Source: Spongospora subterranea f. sp. subterranea
Lineage: Eukaryota; Endomyxa: Phytomyxea; Phytomyxea; Plasmodiophorida
Assembly (NCBI GenBank): GCA_049724395.1
Contig: JAUGWO010000020.1
Location: 116,078-180,077, forward strand
DNA length: 64,000 bases
Reading direction: 5' to 3'
A program made the translations under genes and the position numbers. Each line of letters starts with the position of its first letter. Positions within the stretch are counted from its first letter, which is position 1. Shown here piece by piece: positions 36,298 through 50,123 of this stretch. The notes under the pieces were generated by a model. That model was not told the DNA's origin and ran no database searches. It saw only the letters and a list, made by a program, of their open reading frames with translations.

Positions 36298-37058
36298 TTA
36301 CCAATCGTCGTCGTCATCAGACACATCGTCAATACTCTTGCTCGCTCCATACGATATTTTGGTCTGATCAAGTGCTCGCCTCGGATCCTCATCCAGCTGT
36401 GATTGCAAGATTCCATCGACGGCGCGGCTCAGAACCCACTCCACCACATCGGCGTTGGTCTTCATTCCTGCCCATGCCGTCAGGTGCAAAAATTGGGCCA
36501 AAACCTGTCCTCGTCGGTAAACCAGCACCGTTGGGCAGTTTCCTGGCGGGAATTTCGCGATGGCCTCTTGTGCGACAATTTTCACGAACTTGACGGCGGG
36601 AAATCGACGAGCAACCTCGGCGAGGCATCGGTTTAGCAGGGCGCATGCTTCCGATCCGTTATCCATCAGATGCACGACGACGAAGCTTTCATCGCTGGCG
36701 ATCGTCACCGCCTCCTTGTAATCAGTCTGCCCAACGTGGTATAACGACCCGAACCGGTTTACCGAGCGTAGCTGCTTCAGTTCCTGCAAGCGCTTCCGCC
36801 GGTAGAACTCCAGTGAATCTTCCGTCGATGTCGTCCTCACATTCCTGGAGTTGCTTTAGGGACAGGGAATCCAGAGGGTTCCTGAACGCAAAATCCTAAA
36901 CGCTCCACGACAATCAAGAAACCTGGCGTCGGCGCTTACACCGATTCCAGTGCCTCGAGCGCGGCCATATGCTTCTCCTCGTCGGTCGGTTTCCGTTCCG
37001 GTGCCTGCATTATTCCATGGCGGATCAGGGCGTCCTCCCATTCGGTCTTGCCGGCCAT
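36298..37058 (-). CDS. Phosducin-like protein (PDCL2/3 type), one apparent +1 discontinuity
   Basis: Exons 37058-36942 and 36895-36298 on the minus strand, about 237 residues. The N-terminus (MAGKTEWEDALIRHGIMQ) is the typical PhLP2/3 start. Exon 2 continues SLSLKQLQECEDDID, then EFYRRKRLQELKQL and a thioredoxin-like fold: VVHLMDNGSEACALLNRCL, FPAVKFVKIVAQ, CPTVLVYRRGQVLAQF. The acidic end is DDVSDDDDDW. These proteins are co-chaperones of the CCT chaperonin for actin and tubulin folding. Near 36822-36824 one extra base in GACGGAAG splits EDDID from DSLEF. Without it the family alignment is continuous, matching EDE…YRRRR in relatives. Confidence 0.9.
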
Positions 37059-37195
37059 CCTCACACAATATGCTCCGGACTAATGTTCGGGCGCGTGTTC
37101 AACACAGTCAAGATATTTCGCCATCTGCCGTGACCGAGTCCTGGAATATCACAGACAATTAATGAAGTGGGCACTACATTTTATTGTTTTGATAA

Positions 37196-40100
37196 TTAAT
37201 CAATGTTTGTCATGAAGCTGACTTCCCGCCGAAGCCAATATTGCATCTGGTCCTCTGGAACTGGGATTCCTGAACGATCGACAATCAAGTCAGTTTCTTT
37301 GTTGTTTTCTGCTTTGAATATCGTCTTACTAATGTATGTGATTGGATAAGGTTCGGTGTTGATGGCGAATGGGCGTCTCCTGTCCATTGTCATGTATACT
37401 GGGCATTCAATGGTAGATGCCGATACATCTTTCCGCACCGCGACGCTCAACCTGAAGTATAAATCAATTTCCCGTCGATATCAAATGATTGCATCGTTCA
37501 CGTTATTGCAGCGAGTTGATGTGGTTCACCCGGATGCAGCGGCTCTTTGATCGTATTGGCGGTTGTATCCCAGGACGCATCGTATAGATACACATCGCGA
37601 ATCTGAATAGAGATCTCGCTTGGGATGGAGCTGAGTACGATGCACTGATCGCTTAACAGAGATAATGATGAGGCCAGATACAAATCGATTCTGAAGAACG
37701 AGGCAAGCGAAACAGTTGTAGGAGCACCGGATTTCGCCCAAGTACGGAAATATTCGACTCTTGCTAGCAGATCTCCGAACCATGCAGCAAGACCCTTGCT
37801 GAACGCGAATGACACCTTTCGCCAAACATCAGGGACTTCATCATTCACTAGAGAATTGAATATTTGCACTGAAACAGGGCCGCTTTCGCCTTCAGATCCA
37901 ACGTCAGAGACAAAATCAGTTAACGAATGTCGAACGACGTCTAGAAGCCGATTGAAGAGGATAATCTCATGAGAGACATTGTCTGCCAGTTTTTGAGATT
38001 CACTTTCCAGTTCTATATTGCTGGGAAGGCGCTCTTGTAATGACGTCGCAATATCCAACGCTAACTCGTTGCTATCGCCAGCACTAACGGGTGCTGGGAA
38101 AAGCACCGACAGAGCGTTCATGGCCATGGCTGCTTGAAATTGATTCTTTGTCGTGCTTAACGAACTTGACATCCCGAGAATCTTATACAATTCGGGATAC
38201 GACGAGGTCAAAATAAACTCTCGCACTGAATTGATCGATTCAGTTGGAGGTGGACACAAATTTGAAACGCCTTGGTTTGGATCAATGGCAGAAGCGTTCA
38301 AAAATTCATGAGCATAATTAGAAATCCGCAACAGATCAAGCTCTTCTTGGCTATGGGCCCCGTAATTCACTGATGATACAACTTCACGGAAAGCGTCCAG
38401 CACGAACGGTTCTCGCTGATTGAGAGCTGTTCGAAGTTGAGCAAGAGAAATCGCGAAATCGCTTTGTTCCGGTTGGTAAGGGGAACTCCAGGCGAGATGT
38501 GATCTGGAGCTGATAACTCCATGAAAATATGCCAGAGCGAATGTCAGTCTTTGATAAACAAGTGGCTGCAAACAGTCCTGGGAAGCTTGAGAAGACATGC
38601 TCGAATATATCTGGAAGAGTTTGCCTTGAATGCTACTTGGCTGTTCTAGTGCAATTTTAGTGCATTCCTGTACAAAAACCGCTGAGATTGTGCTGCTGGG
38701 CGTCGCTGATAAAAACAAGCGGAATGTGGATTTGGAGTCGGCATCGTTTGCTAAGGACTCAATTATGCGTTGTAGAGTGGGAGCGCAAGTATTCGCTAAA
38801 TGACAGTTCCTAATGAAGAGCCAATCACCGGAAATTTTCGCCTGACGAACCGCCAATTCTAATTCCTCGGACTGCAAAGCACCTAACGATAAGGATGCCA
38901 GTTTCGGGATACCCAACTCTCTCCCTGATGCCGAAAGATAGGTGAAAACGTCGAAGTCCTGAGATGCTAAAAATAATATGACGCAAGGATTATGAAACTC
39001 TGATAAAGTAGCTTGAAGAGAAATGGGATTGCGTCCAGCGTAAGATTCTTCCAACTCGGTTTTCACGAACTGCTTCATGGCAGCATACAAATCATTAGGG
39101 CGGATGGTCTTGATAACGATTAAACGCTGGAATGGTGTCAGCTTCAGCTTCCAATCGTCAGGAAGAGACTCTGCCTGCAACACGGGAGACGACATAATTG
39201 TTGCCCATTCATCCCGCGAGACAATATCGTGGCCGAGACCTGAAAATACAGGCAGAGCAGCGATATTGATGAGTTTTGTCCACGTCTCTTGAGTCATCCA
39301 TTCCCTAGCCTTCTCAATGATTCCTGCTGGAAGATCTGAACCTTTCGCCGTGTGTGCATCGTAAAGGAACAAATCCCAATCGGATTCTGAAATTTGACCG
39401 CGCTGACGACAGCACTCGACCGCAAGACAAAACGAGAATATCAACTTATGTTGATCAAACAGTGCACGAGAAATTTGGGCATGAAAGGCAGATGTGATAT
39501 CGTCCAAAATGTGCTGGATTCGACTCGTCAAGTCTTCAGGCTTCGTACTCGTTTTGATACGAGAGTCAAATACTGCAAGGAATTGTGGCAATGAAAACTG
39601 ATACACTGACGAGATCTGTAAACGACAACTCATAAAAAGAGGGTAATTCCGTACACTATCGAGACTCACTTTTCGTAAAGCTGTCATTGTGAAGTATATC
39701 GCACAGCCGCGTTGAGCCACAATTCGGTATTGCTCTCGTGTGCTGCGAATCTCCAGCAGCATCGTCTCGGAATTATTCACCGCCGACTTTAACGAGTGAA
39801 CCGATTTACTACTTACCGATAAGTCCTGGATTAGCCCAATGTTGTCCAAAATCGATCCTGACGACATGGAAAGCAACTGCAATATTCGATCCTCTATCGT
39901 AGTGAGTTGCTGAATGATTTGATTTCATAATGCGCGTCAAATACGACTTCACGTGAACGTACCTGTTTGTTGTCGGCAACTTTAGTAATTAGCCCATGAT
40001 AACGTTCTTCGAGTTCAGGACGTTCAGTTCGCGTGACAATCGTCAACAATTCCTCGCTTAAAATCGAAGGCGTCATAACGAAATTGATGACGGTAACTTG

Positions 40101-43100
40101 ATTGAAATCATCAGGTGAATAGGACGGATTCGATAACCGTGTCGTCATATATAGACGGAAATCGGCTGAATACGGGATGGAACGATCCCCAAACCGCAAG
40201 AACCAATTCCCACCTTGTAAAAAAATCTAGAAAGAATCACACATCCAGCAAACATCATCAAGTCCCGTAATTACCTGCTTCTTCAGCACCGACTCTAGAT
40301 TCACCTCAAATGTCTCACCCATGTCTTCTAACAATAAGGTCTCGCCTCTCTTGATGCAATCCTCCACAACTGTAAACGATCCTGGAGTATCTAGCGACGT
40401 GACTTTGAGCGATTTTGATCGCCCCATTTTTCGAATCCAACGGTTGCCCACACTTTCTGGATCGATCAGAAGTGGCCAGCGCCGCCCTCGTTCCAATACG
40501 AGCCCGTTTTCAAGTGAGACTATGGAAGGGCTGAGATAGGGGCGAAAGGTTATACCAAAATATATACTAACATTCATCTGGGGGCAGTCCATTAGCGCAC
40601 CAGTCACTAATAAGAATTGGATCAGCAAATAGACGGACCAATGAATATTGCTTGTTGATGGGCAAATTGTTGCTCGAGCAGAAATTCATCCAAGACAGTA
40701 ATAGCTCCTTCCGGAAATCCTCTGAAAACGGTCCAAAGTACGTTATCTGGGCGGCGGCCAACAAAACATTGCCCGGAAGGAGAGCCTCGCTTGATTCTAG
40801 TGCTTTTAATGAGGCTGACCAGCGGGTTTCTTCATCAGAAAGCCCATTCATGAGTTCTTCAGCTCTGAGTAGGCGTTGAGATATGGTATCAACTTGTACC
40901 CGAGTTGCTGTTTGAGCAGCGACACTTTCTTTATGTCGATGCTGTAAGCTAGCGATGCGCGATCGAACCTCGGCGAGGCTGCCGGTCTTTGCCAAGAGCA
41001 CCCCCTCTGCCTTGCTTAGATCTTCTTTTGCTTGTTGCAACGCCTTTCGCTTGGGTTCAACTTGATCCGCAACCAGACCATATTTATAAATGGAACAAAC
41101 CCAAGAACATAATGAAGTCGTCGCCGTCGATATATTCTTACAATTTTCAGGAGTGAACTCTGAATTCTCGATGTATACTTGTAATTTTTTCATGACTCTG
41201 TTGGATATTGAGTCTTTATCGAACTGTTTAAGCAAATCTATGATTTGAAGATCCCCTAACATTCTTTTGGCAGCAGACCATGTTTGAGGTTCCCCCATCA
41301 GCAAACAAACTGCAGACATAACGAGTTCAACGAGTTTTGGAGGATTCACATACGTTTTGACGACAGACAAATCTTCCTTGTTAATCGTGTCAAGGGCAGA
41401 AATGGCAGCCTCAAGTGTTGGCAATGCCTCTTGAAGATCTCTTTGACATTCATCTTTGATCACCTGAACGCGTCTCGCCATCTCTTCAAACTCAGCCGCT
41501 TCTTTCGCATATATGACAGATTTTTCGTTCTCGACGGCTTGATCTCGCTCTAACACCGCATGAAGGGCAACGGACTCTTCTGATGCAGCTAATAGCTCCT
41601 TCTGCAACTTCTCAGAATCGGATGCGAGACGAAGGACAAGTTCATTAGCCTCTCGCAGTTTGCATAGTCCAGTTCTATATTTTTCTTCAGATTCTGAATT
41701 CTTACGAAACTGTTCCTGAAACAGAAGAAGATAGAACTTGACGAGCTCAAGGTACGCTGTTGAAGTGTGATGCACATGTCGTCTAAATTTCTCGTAAAAG
41801 TGTTTCGCCGCTTGACCCACTGTTTCATGCATATATGAGCATGCATGACATATAGTCTGCTCGAGAGCAGAAATGTTGAGACTGGTGGATTGAACGCGAA
41901 TATATTGTTGGGCAACTGTGGACAACACCTGGTTATCCCACCCTTTCATAACATAAATGTGACATTGACTGGAATGAGAGAATTTTCGGTAGTGCTCAAC
42001 TTTCGATGGAGAGGCCGAGTCCAGCGAGACCACCAGATGTAAATTGTTTCGTATACAACGGACGAAGTATCGGTAGACTTCTTCGCGATTGTTTAAACAT
42101 TGACCAATCGATTCAGCATTGGCTTTGACTCGGTTGAGCACCTGTTCAAATTCCTCTGACGAGTAAATATAGTGCATATCAGCAGTAGACATTAAAAATG
42201 CCAAATCTCCAAACATTGAGTCATCGATCATGTGGATTTGACAAAGAAAGAAAACGATGCCTCTGTTGTCTACGCCTGCAATGCTGATGACTTTTTGTAG
42301 CTCGGACCACCACTCCAGCCGGTTAAATACGGTTGTGCGAGCTGGAGACCGATGTTCATATCCTAGAGTAAATGAAGCTAATCGTGTCAAACTTTGACGG
42401 CCACAACCATGCGGGCCCAACAAAAAAACATGACTCCCGACCATTCGAAGAATTCGGCAAAGTCGACATATATGCACCAGTGCATCGTCAAACAAAACCA
42501 GATTCATTTCAGAGTCGCTGTTCCGGTTGAAAGCAGCAAGATGCCTAGAAACATCTTTATGCATTTTTGCCATATCGGTCACGACATCATATTGTTGAGA
42601 GGTAGATCCATCTATCGGGAAGGAATAAATATCGTCGACGGGTACCGAAACGCCTGGTAGAGAAATTTGAGTTTCTTCGCATACCACCGTATTGACGAGG
42701 TCAATATCAGACGACTGATGCAATCTATCTCTAAAAACACGAAATATTTCATGGACCCACACTCGAACCAAAGATCCTTTATCCGAGAACTTATGACTAG
42801 GGCCCACAAGTAAAATTCCTTGAACGATCTTGTTGAAATCGTGGAAAGTGAACATATGATCAATCCCGAGAGTGCCTGATTTCCATTGTTTTTTTTGTTT
42901 CAAACGTTGCCCCATGCTTATCAAACTTGTGATTAACGGCTTAACGGCGTCTTCAAGAGCAATATTGGATACCTTGAGGAAGTTGGACAAAATGGAGCCA
43001 AAAATCGATCGCGCAACCGCGTCACTAGGTTCTGACCACCAAATTGCCTGGAAATGATGAAGTAGCCGAGCCGCATGTGAATCTTTATTGTGAGCACCTA

Positions 43101-46100
43101 TAGTGGAGAAGGACATGGCACCCACAAATATGGTATCGACAAGACGCTTGAAATTCAGACTTTTCCAGTCATGAAAGCCCCCCGAATCGAGGCATTGACG
43201 TAAAAACTCTACAGAATCATACCGGCAATCAGATGCACAGGGCAGATTGACGTCATCGACGAATATAAGCAACTTTTTCCCGGCAGGAGGCCCGACAACT
43301 GAGCGACGCTTTGTATCTAATTTGCATTCTATATGATTCTGCAATTCAACGGGAGTAGTATGCACTGAAAAAGGGATACTTATCGTTACAGCTCGTTGGC
43401 TTGCACTAGAAACAAATGATTGGATCTGCGCCGTTTTTCCGACACCATTTTTGCTTGCAAATATTACGTGTGAACCAATTGAAGTCAAAAGTTCAAGAAT
43501 AAATCGATATCGTACGGAATCGGTTGTTGGAACTAACATAGTATCAAATGGTTTGTTTGGGTCAAACTCATATGCCTCCATTCGCTGTGACCAAGGCAAA
43601 TAAGTGGCTCTTTCGCTCGATACATAATAGTCGTATACAGTGCCTTGCTCTGGAGGCAACGGAATCCCCGATGAGCGACCTTTAGCAAAGCGTGACCGAA
43701 TGAAGGCAGAAAACATAATTTGTGAACGATCATCAATACGACCTCCAATCGACCATATAATTGCAAAAAGCAGATACATTGAGATTACTCGATTCACGCC
43801 TTCATCGCCATGGACAGAAGGATCAGCAGCTCGCTCGGGAACAAGAAGGGCGTCGAGAAGGTTGAAGCACGAATTCACGAGAACTGCATCCGTGGACACT
43901 ACACGTTCAGTGCAACTGGCCCGAACAAATTTTAAAACGGGGGAGATGTGTTCCCGCATTGACATTAACACTCTACTGGCACGAGCTCCGAATCTTTCTT
44001 GAAATCCTACCGCCCACTTGTCAATCAACGCGTTACATTCAAAATCTTCCTCCTCAAACCGGACAATGATGCATCGTGAAACAAAATCAGGCGCAGCATT
44101 TGATAAATCGCTTGACTCAAACATTAAAGTAGTAAAAGGCGAAACTGGAATGCGCTCACCGTTGTTACAAAAACTGAACATTAGATTAGGCAAAGTTCAT
44201 GACATGTGACAAAATTGACTCACAGGAAACGACTAACGTCAAGTGCACTGTATAGTGGCTGCATCCATGCAGCGTCTACACAACCATCAAAAACAAGCCA
44301 TGACCGACTTTGAGCGCCGACAGCATCCCGAAAAAGCATCGTTATAATGCCATCAGACCATTGTTTCGACACAGGATCCAGCTTGCCATACAATTGCTCC
44401 ATAGAAAGCGAAGCAGGATATACAACGTGGCGGTTGACCTTAGGGAATTCATGTTCTTGGCTGTTCTGCTGCAGGTAAGCGGTAAGTGCAGACATGAGAA
44501 CGGCAATGGATAACGATTTCCCAGAAGCAGGGGGGCCAAGCAAAACAACTCCCATTTGAGAAAGCGTTGCATCATACAATTGCATAACTTTGGATATGAA
44601 CTTGTTGCCTAGGTTCCATTGATGGGATGCAATCTCCGCCGAAATTGATTTGCCCAACGGGGTTTCTAGGGGTGAGATGGACGGTGTTTCCTGCATTTGG
44701 AACGTTTGGCTTAAATAGGCTTCAACTACGGATATATCCGAATGTCCAAGAGTAGGAGTTATTAGTTGATGAACCGCGGCGATAATACATGATTCTGCAG
44801 TCCTGTTTGGCTGACTGCGAAACATTGTCCCCGCAAAACGGATGATCATTTTTGATGTTCGAACGTTGCAGCTTTTCGGCAAGCCATTGCTGCGAGAAAG
44901 GTATGTGTCCAATTTAGAAACAAAGTCCATGAAATTTTTGGCCAACTGAGCAGACGAACTTTGATTGAACCCCTCATGCAATAAGCAAACGTTTGCAATT
45001 GCATGACAGTCAGTTTTCGCTATCGAAATCGGGCGAAATAGATGTTTGATATTATCAGGCATTACAGACGCGTCTTTAAAATTTACCGTTTCTGCGGTTG
45101 TAAAAATGCCGACGTTTGCGTTTACAGGGGTCATTCGACCTTCAAATAAGAACTCATGACGGGATGAGTTTAAAGCGTGACGAATTGTAAGAATGTGTTG
45201 CGCAACTGCAGCAAGGGCTCCTGGTTCGATTCGGAACATGTTGTCAAAGCACACCCAAGCGCCAAGCTGTACGATTCCAGAGAACAACTGAACAAATACG
45301 GAGGGTCCCATTGTTTCTTGGCAGTCGACGGTCAGACACTGGAAGCCCAAATATTTCGCAACGTCCTTGACCATTTCGCTCTTGCCCGTGCATGTAGGTC
45401 CCCAAACGACGCCACCATAATGCGAGAACGCTGTACTGGCCAGAGCCCTCTGACAACGCTTGGTATTGGCGGTCAGAACGAGATGGTGAAGTGGGCCGAT
45501 ATATTCATAACCGTATCTATATCAAGCATGACATTGGTGACATGTTACCCCATCCATGACTGGGGAGGGGATGACGATCTGTCGGTTACCGTTACCTGAA
45601 TGAGCAGCGGTCCACGCGAACTGTCATATGTGCCGTTTCTGCATCCCAGTAGTACCTGATGTTACTTGCCCAGTCAGATTCTGTAACGTTGCCACATCCT
45701 TTCGCGATGAGCTGTGTGAGAACATCTCTACGATCAACGCTCATTGTGATCAATGACATTACGGTCGCGCGTTGTGTTGGCGTTTTTTCTTGCTGGGACG
45801 CCAGTTCGGCATATCGCGTGATGCCGGTGATAGTCTGCGACAGGGCAGAAGAAAGCGAAACATCTCCAGCGATTATAGCACGTTCAATGGCCGCAGTATT
45901 TGCGAGTTTGTCAACAACAACCGCAACCTGGCTCAGCTGTTTGAACAAACTAAATCGACCCAATTTCAGGATTTGTGTAGATAACCGATGTAAGTGTTTC
46001 TACCTTGCCTCCCAATGTAAAGCTTCCTGTGGGTAATTTTCGAATCCTTTGCGGATTTGTTCCCGGATGCTGTTGGTGATGCTCTTTTCCAACGCCGATA

Positions 46101-49100
46101 ACCAATCTTCTAGGTTTCCCATAATTATTACAGGCGAATCCAGTGCAAAATACTCATCGCCAGTGCCCATAACGCCAACAATTTGGAGACTGTCAGCTGT
46201 GCGAATGAACTTAACATCGCGAACGTGTTCCAGCACTTTGTTAAGATGAGGCTTGATGTCGGAGGGCTGTCTAGTCTCCGAAATCATTTTGAAAACTTGA
46301 TTATCAGAAAGAAAATAAAACCGCGGAAATCGCACGCGTTTGGTTTCCAAATACTGGTTCAAACATTTTTGCAGTGACTCCAATTCCTTGTTCGCGTTCT
46401 TTAACGTATTGAAAAGCCCAGGTGCGGCACAGACATTGTATGCGTTAGGCTTTCGATTGACTCTTCGCATCAGGTCTCTCCAAGTTCGGTCGATGTCAGC
46501 AAATCGCTTCGATTCTGTGGGGAGCTGCTTAATGAAGTCTACAGTGCTAAAAATCGGTTCCAGATACATCCATGACCGCTGGCAGCTGCTCCAAATTTCG
46601 CAAATGTCAGATATTGACGACATCCTAGAAATCCATTCCTCAACATCTGTTTGCAGCGACGAGATGTAACGGCTGGATATCATAGTTTGCAGCGTCATCT
46701 GGCTATCTTCAAGATAAGTTAAAACTGTCTCCATATTTCCAAGAATGAATATTTCGGTCGAGTCACGATATGGCTCCAGAGGTAGATCTAGACCCTCCCA
46801 CAGTTGCCGCGTGGTTGCGAATGTTGATTGCAGCGAAAACTCCCCAACGGCCTGTAATGGAGGAAACCGTCAACAAGCTGCCCTCTGTGAAAACAGCGAT
46901 CCTACCGTTGCCACAGTATCGGCGATGAGATCGGGATAAGAAAGCAAATTGACAGAACGGATTTTATGAAGATCAAGGTTGTTGGAAAATATGAACTCCT
47001 GCCCGATGAAGGAAAACATGGCCTCCCAGTGCTTTTGCTTCAACGATTTATTACCCAAATCCAAAATCATTGGCATGATGGATCGCCACTCTTCAATCAT
47101 GTCGCGAATCATATTGGTTAACGGAGTTGATTCTCGCTTTACCAAACGAATAATATCTTTCGAGAAATTGTTGACCAGGTTGCCCATTTTCGCGACGTCG
47201 ATCTGGAAGAACGACCCTGTGCTAGTCGGTCAGCCTCAAGTCAACTAAACATAAACAACGAACCGTTTTCCCATTCACTAGTTCTATCGATCCATTCCTG
47301 GTACAAGGTCCAAAACTCTTTCTTCGTTGAAAACTTCTCCTTGACTTCTTGTAACTGGACGAACGGATTTGTTTCGATATCGAATATTGTTTGATAGTTG
47401 TTTAGCACAGCTGCGTTCTGCTGAATGTTTGAAAGCGTTGCCCCCATCACCTCAATCTCAGCTATAACAGTATCAGGCGTGGCATGAATATCGACGAAAA
47501 GCCCTAGCCAAACAAAATTTCATGTCCACCCATTCCATGAGACCAACACGCGATACCTTGAGATAGACTTCCATCCAAGGCATGAAGTTCGAGGTTGAGT
47601 TTGGCAATGTTTTGATCAACATCTTCCCGTATTTCTGGCATTCTTGACCGGGACTTCTCCCATTCAATGGCCAGGCGCTCGATAAAGGACTTCTTCGAGC
47701 TTCTGAGTTCGTCCAACAACACGGCATCTTGGGAAGGCAAGACAAGCTTATGGGTCGAACTGGTCAACAAATCATACATGAGTTCGACTTGGTCGCTGAG
47801 CTTCGCCAAATTGGGGGCATCCTGCTTGAACTTTTTTTGCGATGAGATGTGTTCGGCGAACTCGCTCAGCGACGTGGGTGAGAATGCCAGCGCTGCAATG
47901 CAGTTGGTATATTTACGAAGGGCGTCCTAAAGAACGATCAGCATAATGAAAACGTGATTTCAATTCTGCCATCCGACAACATACTTCGCATTTGGAGTGA
48001 AACGATTCCAGAAGTAGTTCCTCCATCTCCATCAGCGCTTTATCGACGATGGGCAGAAGTCGATTTTTCAATTTCCTGCTCTCAATGTGGAAGATGCCAA
48101 CTGCGAACCCAGGTCGCATATTCCTGTCCACATCTGTATGCCAAGCGGTCTGTCGAGCCATGCACTTCTGAATCTCTTCAACCGTTGGATTGGCCAAGCG
48201 GAAGTGTTTGATTGTCCACCCCTCATCGAATTGATGGACTTCGCGCCATTGCTCGAACACCTGGGCGATGCTGACTGCTTGTTCGAAATCGCGTTTGATG
48301 CGTTCCTGGATCTGATGAAACGTCTGCACGAACTGGGTATTGTTCCGAATGGTCAACGCTACGTTGGGCTCATTAGAGGTGACGATTGAGCTGCCAATAA
48401 TGTGCTTGAACGCGTTCAGCTGGGTAATCCTGGGAGCACTTTCAACCGTAGCGATCATTCCGTCCACCATTTTCTCGACGATTGTGCAGATATCGGTATC
48501 CGATATTCCAAACAATAAACTGTTGGGCCCATACGAAACGGTGGTCTGGAACAGCCCCGCTTTCCTTGGAGCTTGCAGGACCTCGAGAAATTCAGAGTTG
48601 GTCGACAACGTTAAGATGACCAGATTCTCCACGACCATGTAGTCGGCCAGGCGAATGAAATCGCTGAGCATATCCGCCTCTCTGGCAGCCCAACGCATCT
48701 GACGCAGGCGTCTGGCCCGTTCCTCCTTCATCTTGACCAGCGACAAGTTCTTCTGTTGGTGAGGGAACATGATCGTGATCATATTGTTGGAATCATTACC
48801 GATCAAACCCTCACTCGAGGACCGGGCGCGTTCCTTCACGTCGGTGCAGACGCGATCCACAGTCGAGTGCAATCGTTCCAAAATCTCCTCGAATTTCTTC
48901 CCGGCGCGAGCCCGCTGCTCCGCCTGGTCTTTCACGAACTCTTTGGCGAGATAGGTCTGCGATTTAACATTGGATAGACGGATGGCCTGTAGCTCGTACA
49001 TGAGCTTATTGATCTCGGTTAAGGGTTGGCAGAACGATTGCTTGGCCAGGAACAGGTTTGAGGTCAGCATCTTGCGCTTCTTCTTGAATAGATTATATCG

Positions 49101-49620
49101 GACGTTATTCGACCACAAGCGAAACGCCTTCCCCGGCAGATAGTGCTTGAAGAAGCGGATCGACGTAAGCACGTTGAAGTTGGTCGATTCCCGGATCCAA
49201 TCAACCAATGGAATGAAGGTCGATGGATGCCCAGGAGCAATGTGCACGATTCCTGTGGCGGATATCGTGAAAAACTCGGGATTGGTGCACTTCTTGGGGA
49301 CAACCTCAAGATCGTATGGCCGATATTGATCTGGCTCGACCTTCCTATTGCAATAAACGAACTTGACCGATGACGAATTCCCATGCAACGCGAAGAAGGC
49401 GACGGCTTCCTCCCCAGTTCTCATATGCGATTCCTTGTTTGAGCGTAAGGCGCTGTAGGCTGTGTCCTCCCCGTTCCTCTTCGCCTGTTAAAAACACTTG
49501 ACGCAATACAGGCAGATGCAGAGGAAGATGTCGTCGCCGAGTCGGGTTGACATTTGATGGAATCGGTGACGGTTGTTGATCTTCAGGTTGAGGGGTAGGC
49601 ACGGAAACGCGTTTTGTGGC
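37196..49620 (-). CDS. Axonemal inner-arm-type dynein heavy chain
   Basis: A gene of about 12.4 kb and at least a dozen exons encoding a ~4000-residue motor. From the N-terminal side: stem (EFFTISATGIVHIAPG, KAFRLWSNNVRYNLF at ~49.0-49.3 kb), linker (FYFLSDNQVFKMISET near 46.3 kb), AAA1 P-loop GVVWGPTCTGKSEM (~45.4 kb), AAA2 LLGPPASGKSLS (~44.53 kb), AAA3 FASKNGVGKTAQ (~43.43 kb), AAA4 LLGPHGCGRQSLTRLA (~42.4 kb), stalk coiled coils around the microtubule-binding tip (~40.9-41.7 kb), AAA5-6 and the C-terminal domain ending REVSFMTNI. AAA4 GRQSLTRLA and the stalk text (SVVKTYVNPPKLVELVM) are axonemal, inner-arm like (DNAH1/6 group). Implies a motile flagellum. The extreme N-terminus (49.5-49.73 kb) is not resolved; an A7 run there may be miscalled. 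Confidence 0.95.
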
Positions 49621-50123
49621 CGGCGCCTTCTTGAATATATATCGCTTCTTAATTGGGGATTTAATCTGTACATCGGGAAGATCGAATTTTTTTGATTGGT
49701 AGATTGGCGTGCTATTGGCCTAATCATGGAGGTGTTGAATGGCGATCAATCGGAGGGCAATTAAGTATTGTACCGTCTGATGAGATGGGGGACTGATAAA
49801 GGGTGATAGTTTACGGTCACCCTTGTTCATGATGACGTCGGGTTTGGGGCCGCCCTGGTGATAATCGTCTTCCATGGACAGGGGGGGGGGGTGGAAGATA
49901 AACGCCCAGCTGAGCGCCCTTGTGTTGTGTGATGATCCAGCACAAGTACCAATTCCCGATCCCATTTTCAACCCGTTCCCTACGTTGAAGTCACAGCGAC
50001 CTGATCTAAACTCCAGTACACACCGATGGAGAATTGCTCAGCAGATGATATTCCATGAGAAATGATGCGATTGGGCATTGTAATATATATATAATATAGT
50101 TGGGGAGGATACGGCCAGGATCA
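49621..50123. other. Intergenic with a 10-base G run
   Basis: About 500 bases between dynein and eIF4E. Part of the left end probably encodes the dynein N-terminus (IKKRYIFKKAPATKRV). It contains a G run of ten near 49882-49891 and a TATATATATAATATA stretch near 50082-50097. Confidence 0.45.

Noticed and set aside
42612-42863. Short frames antisense to or out of frame with dynein
   Set aside because: Dynein coding sequence continues through the region in its own frame; these are shadows.
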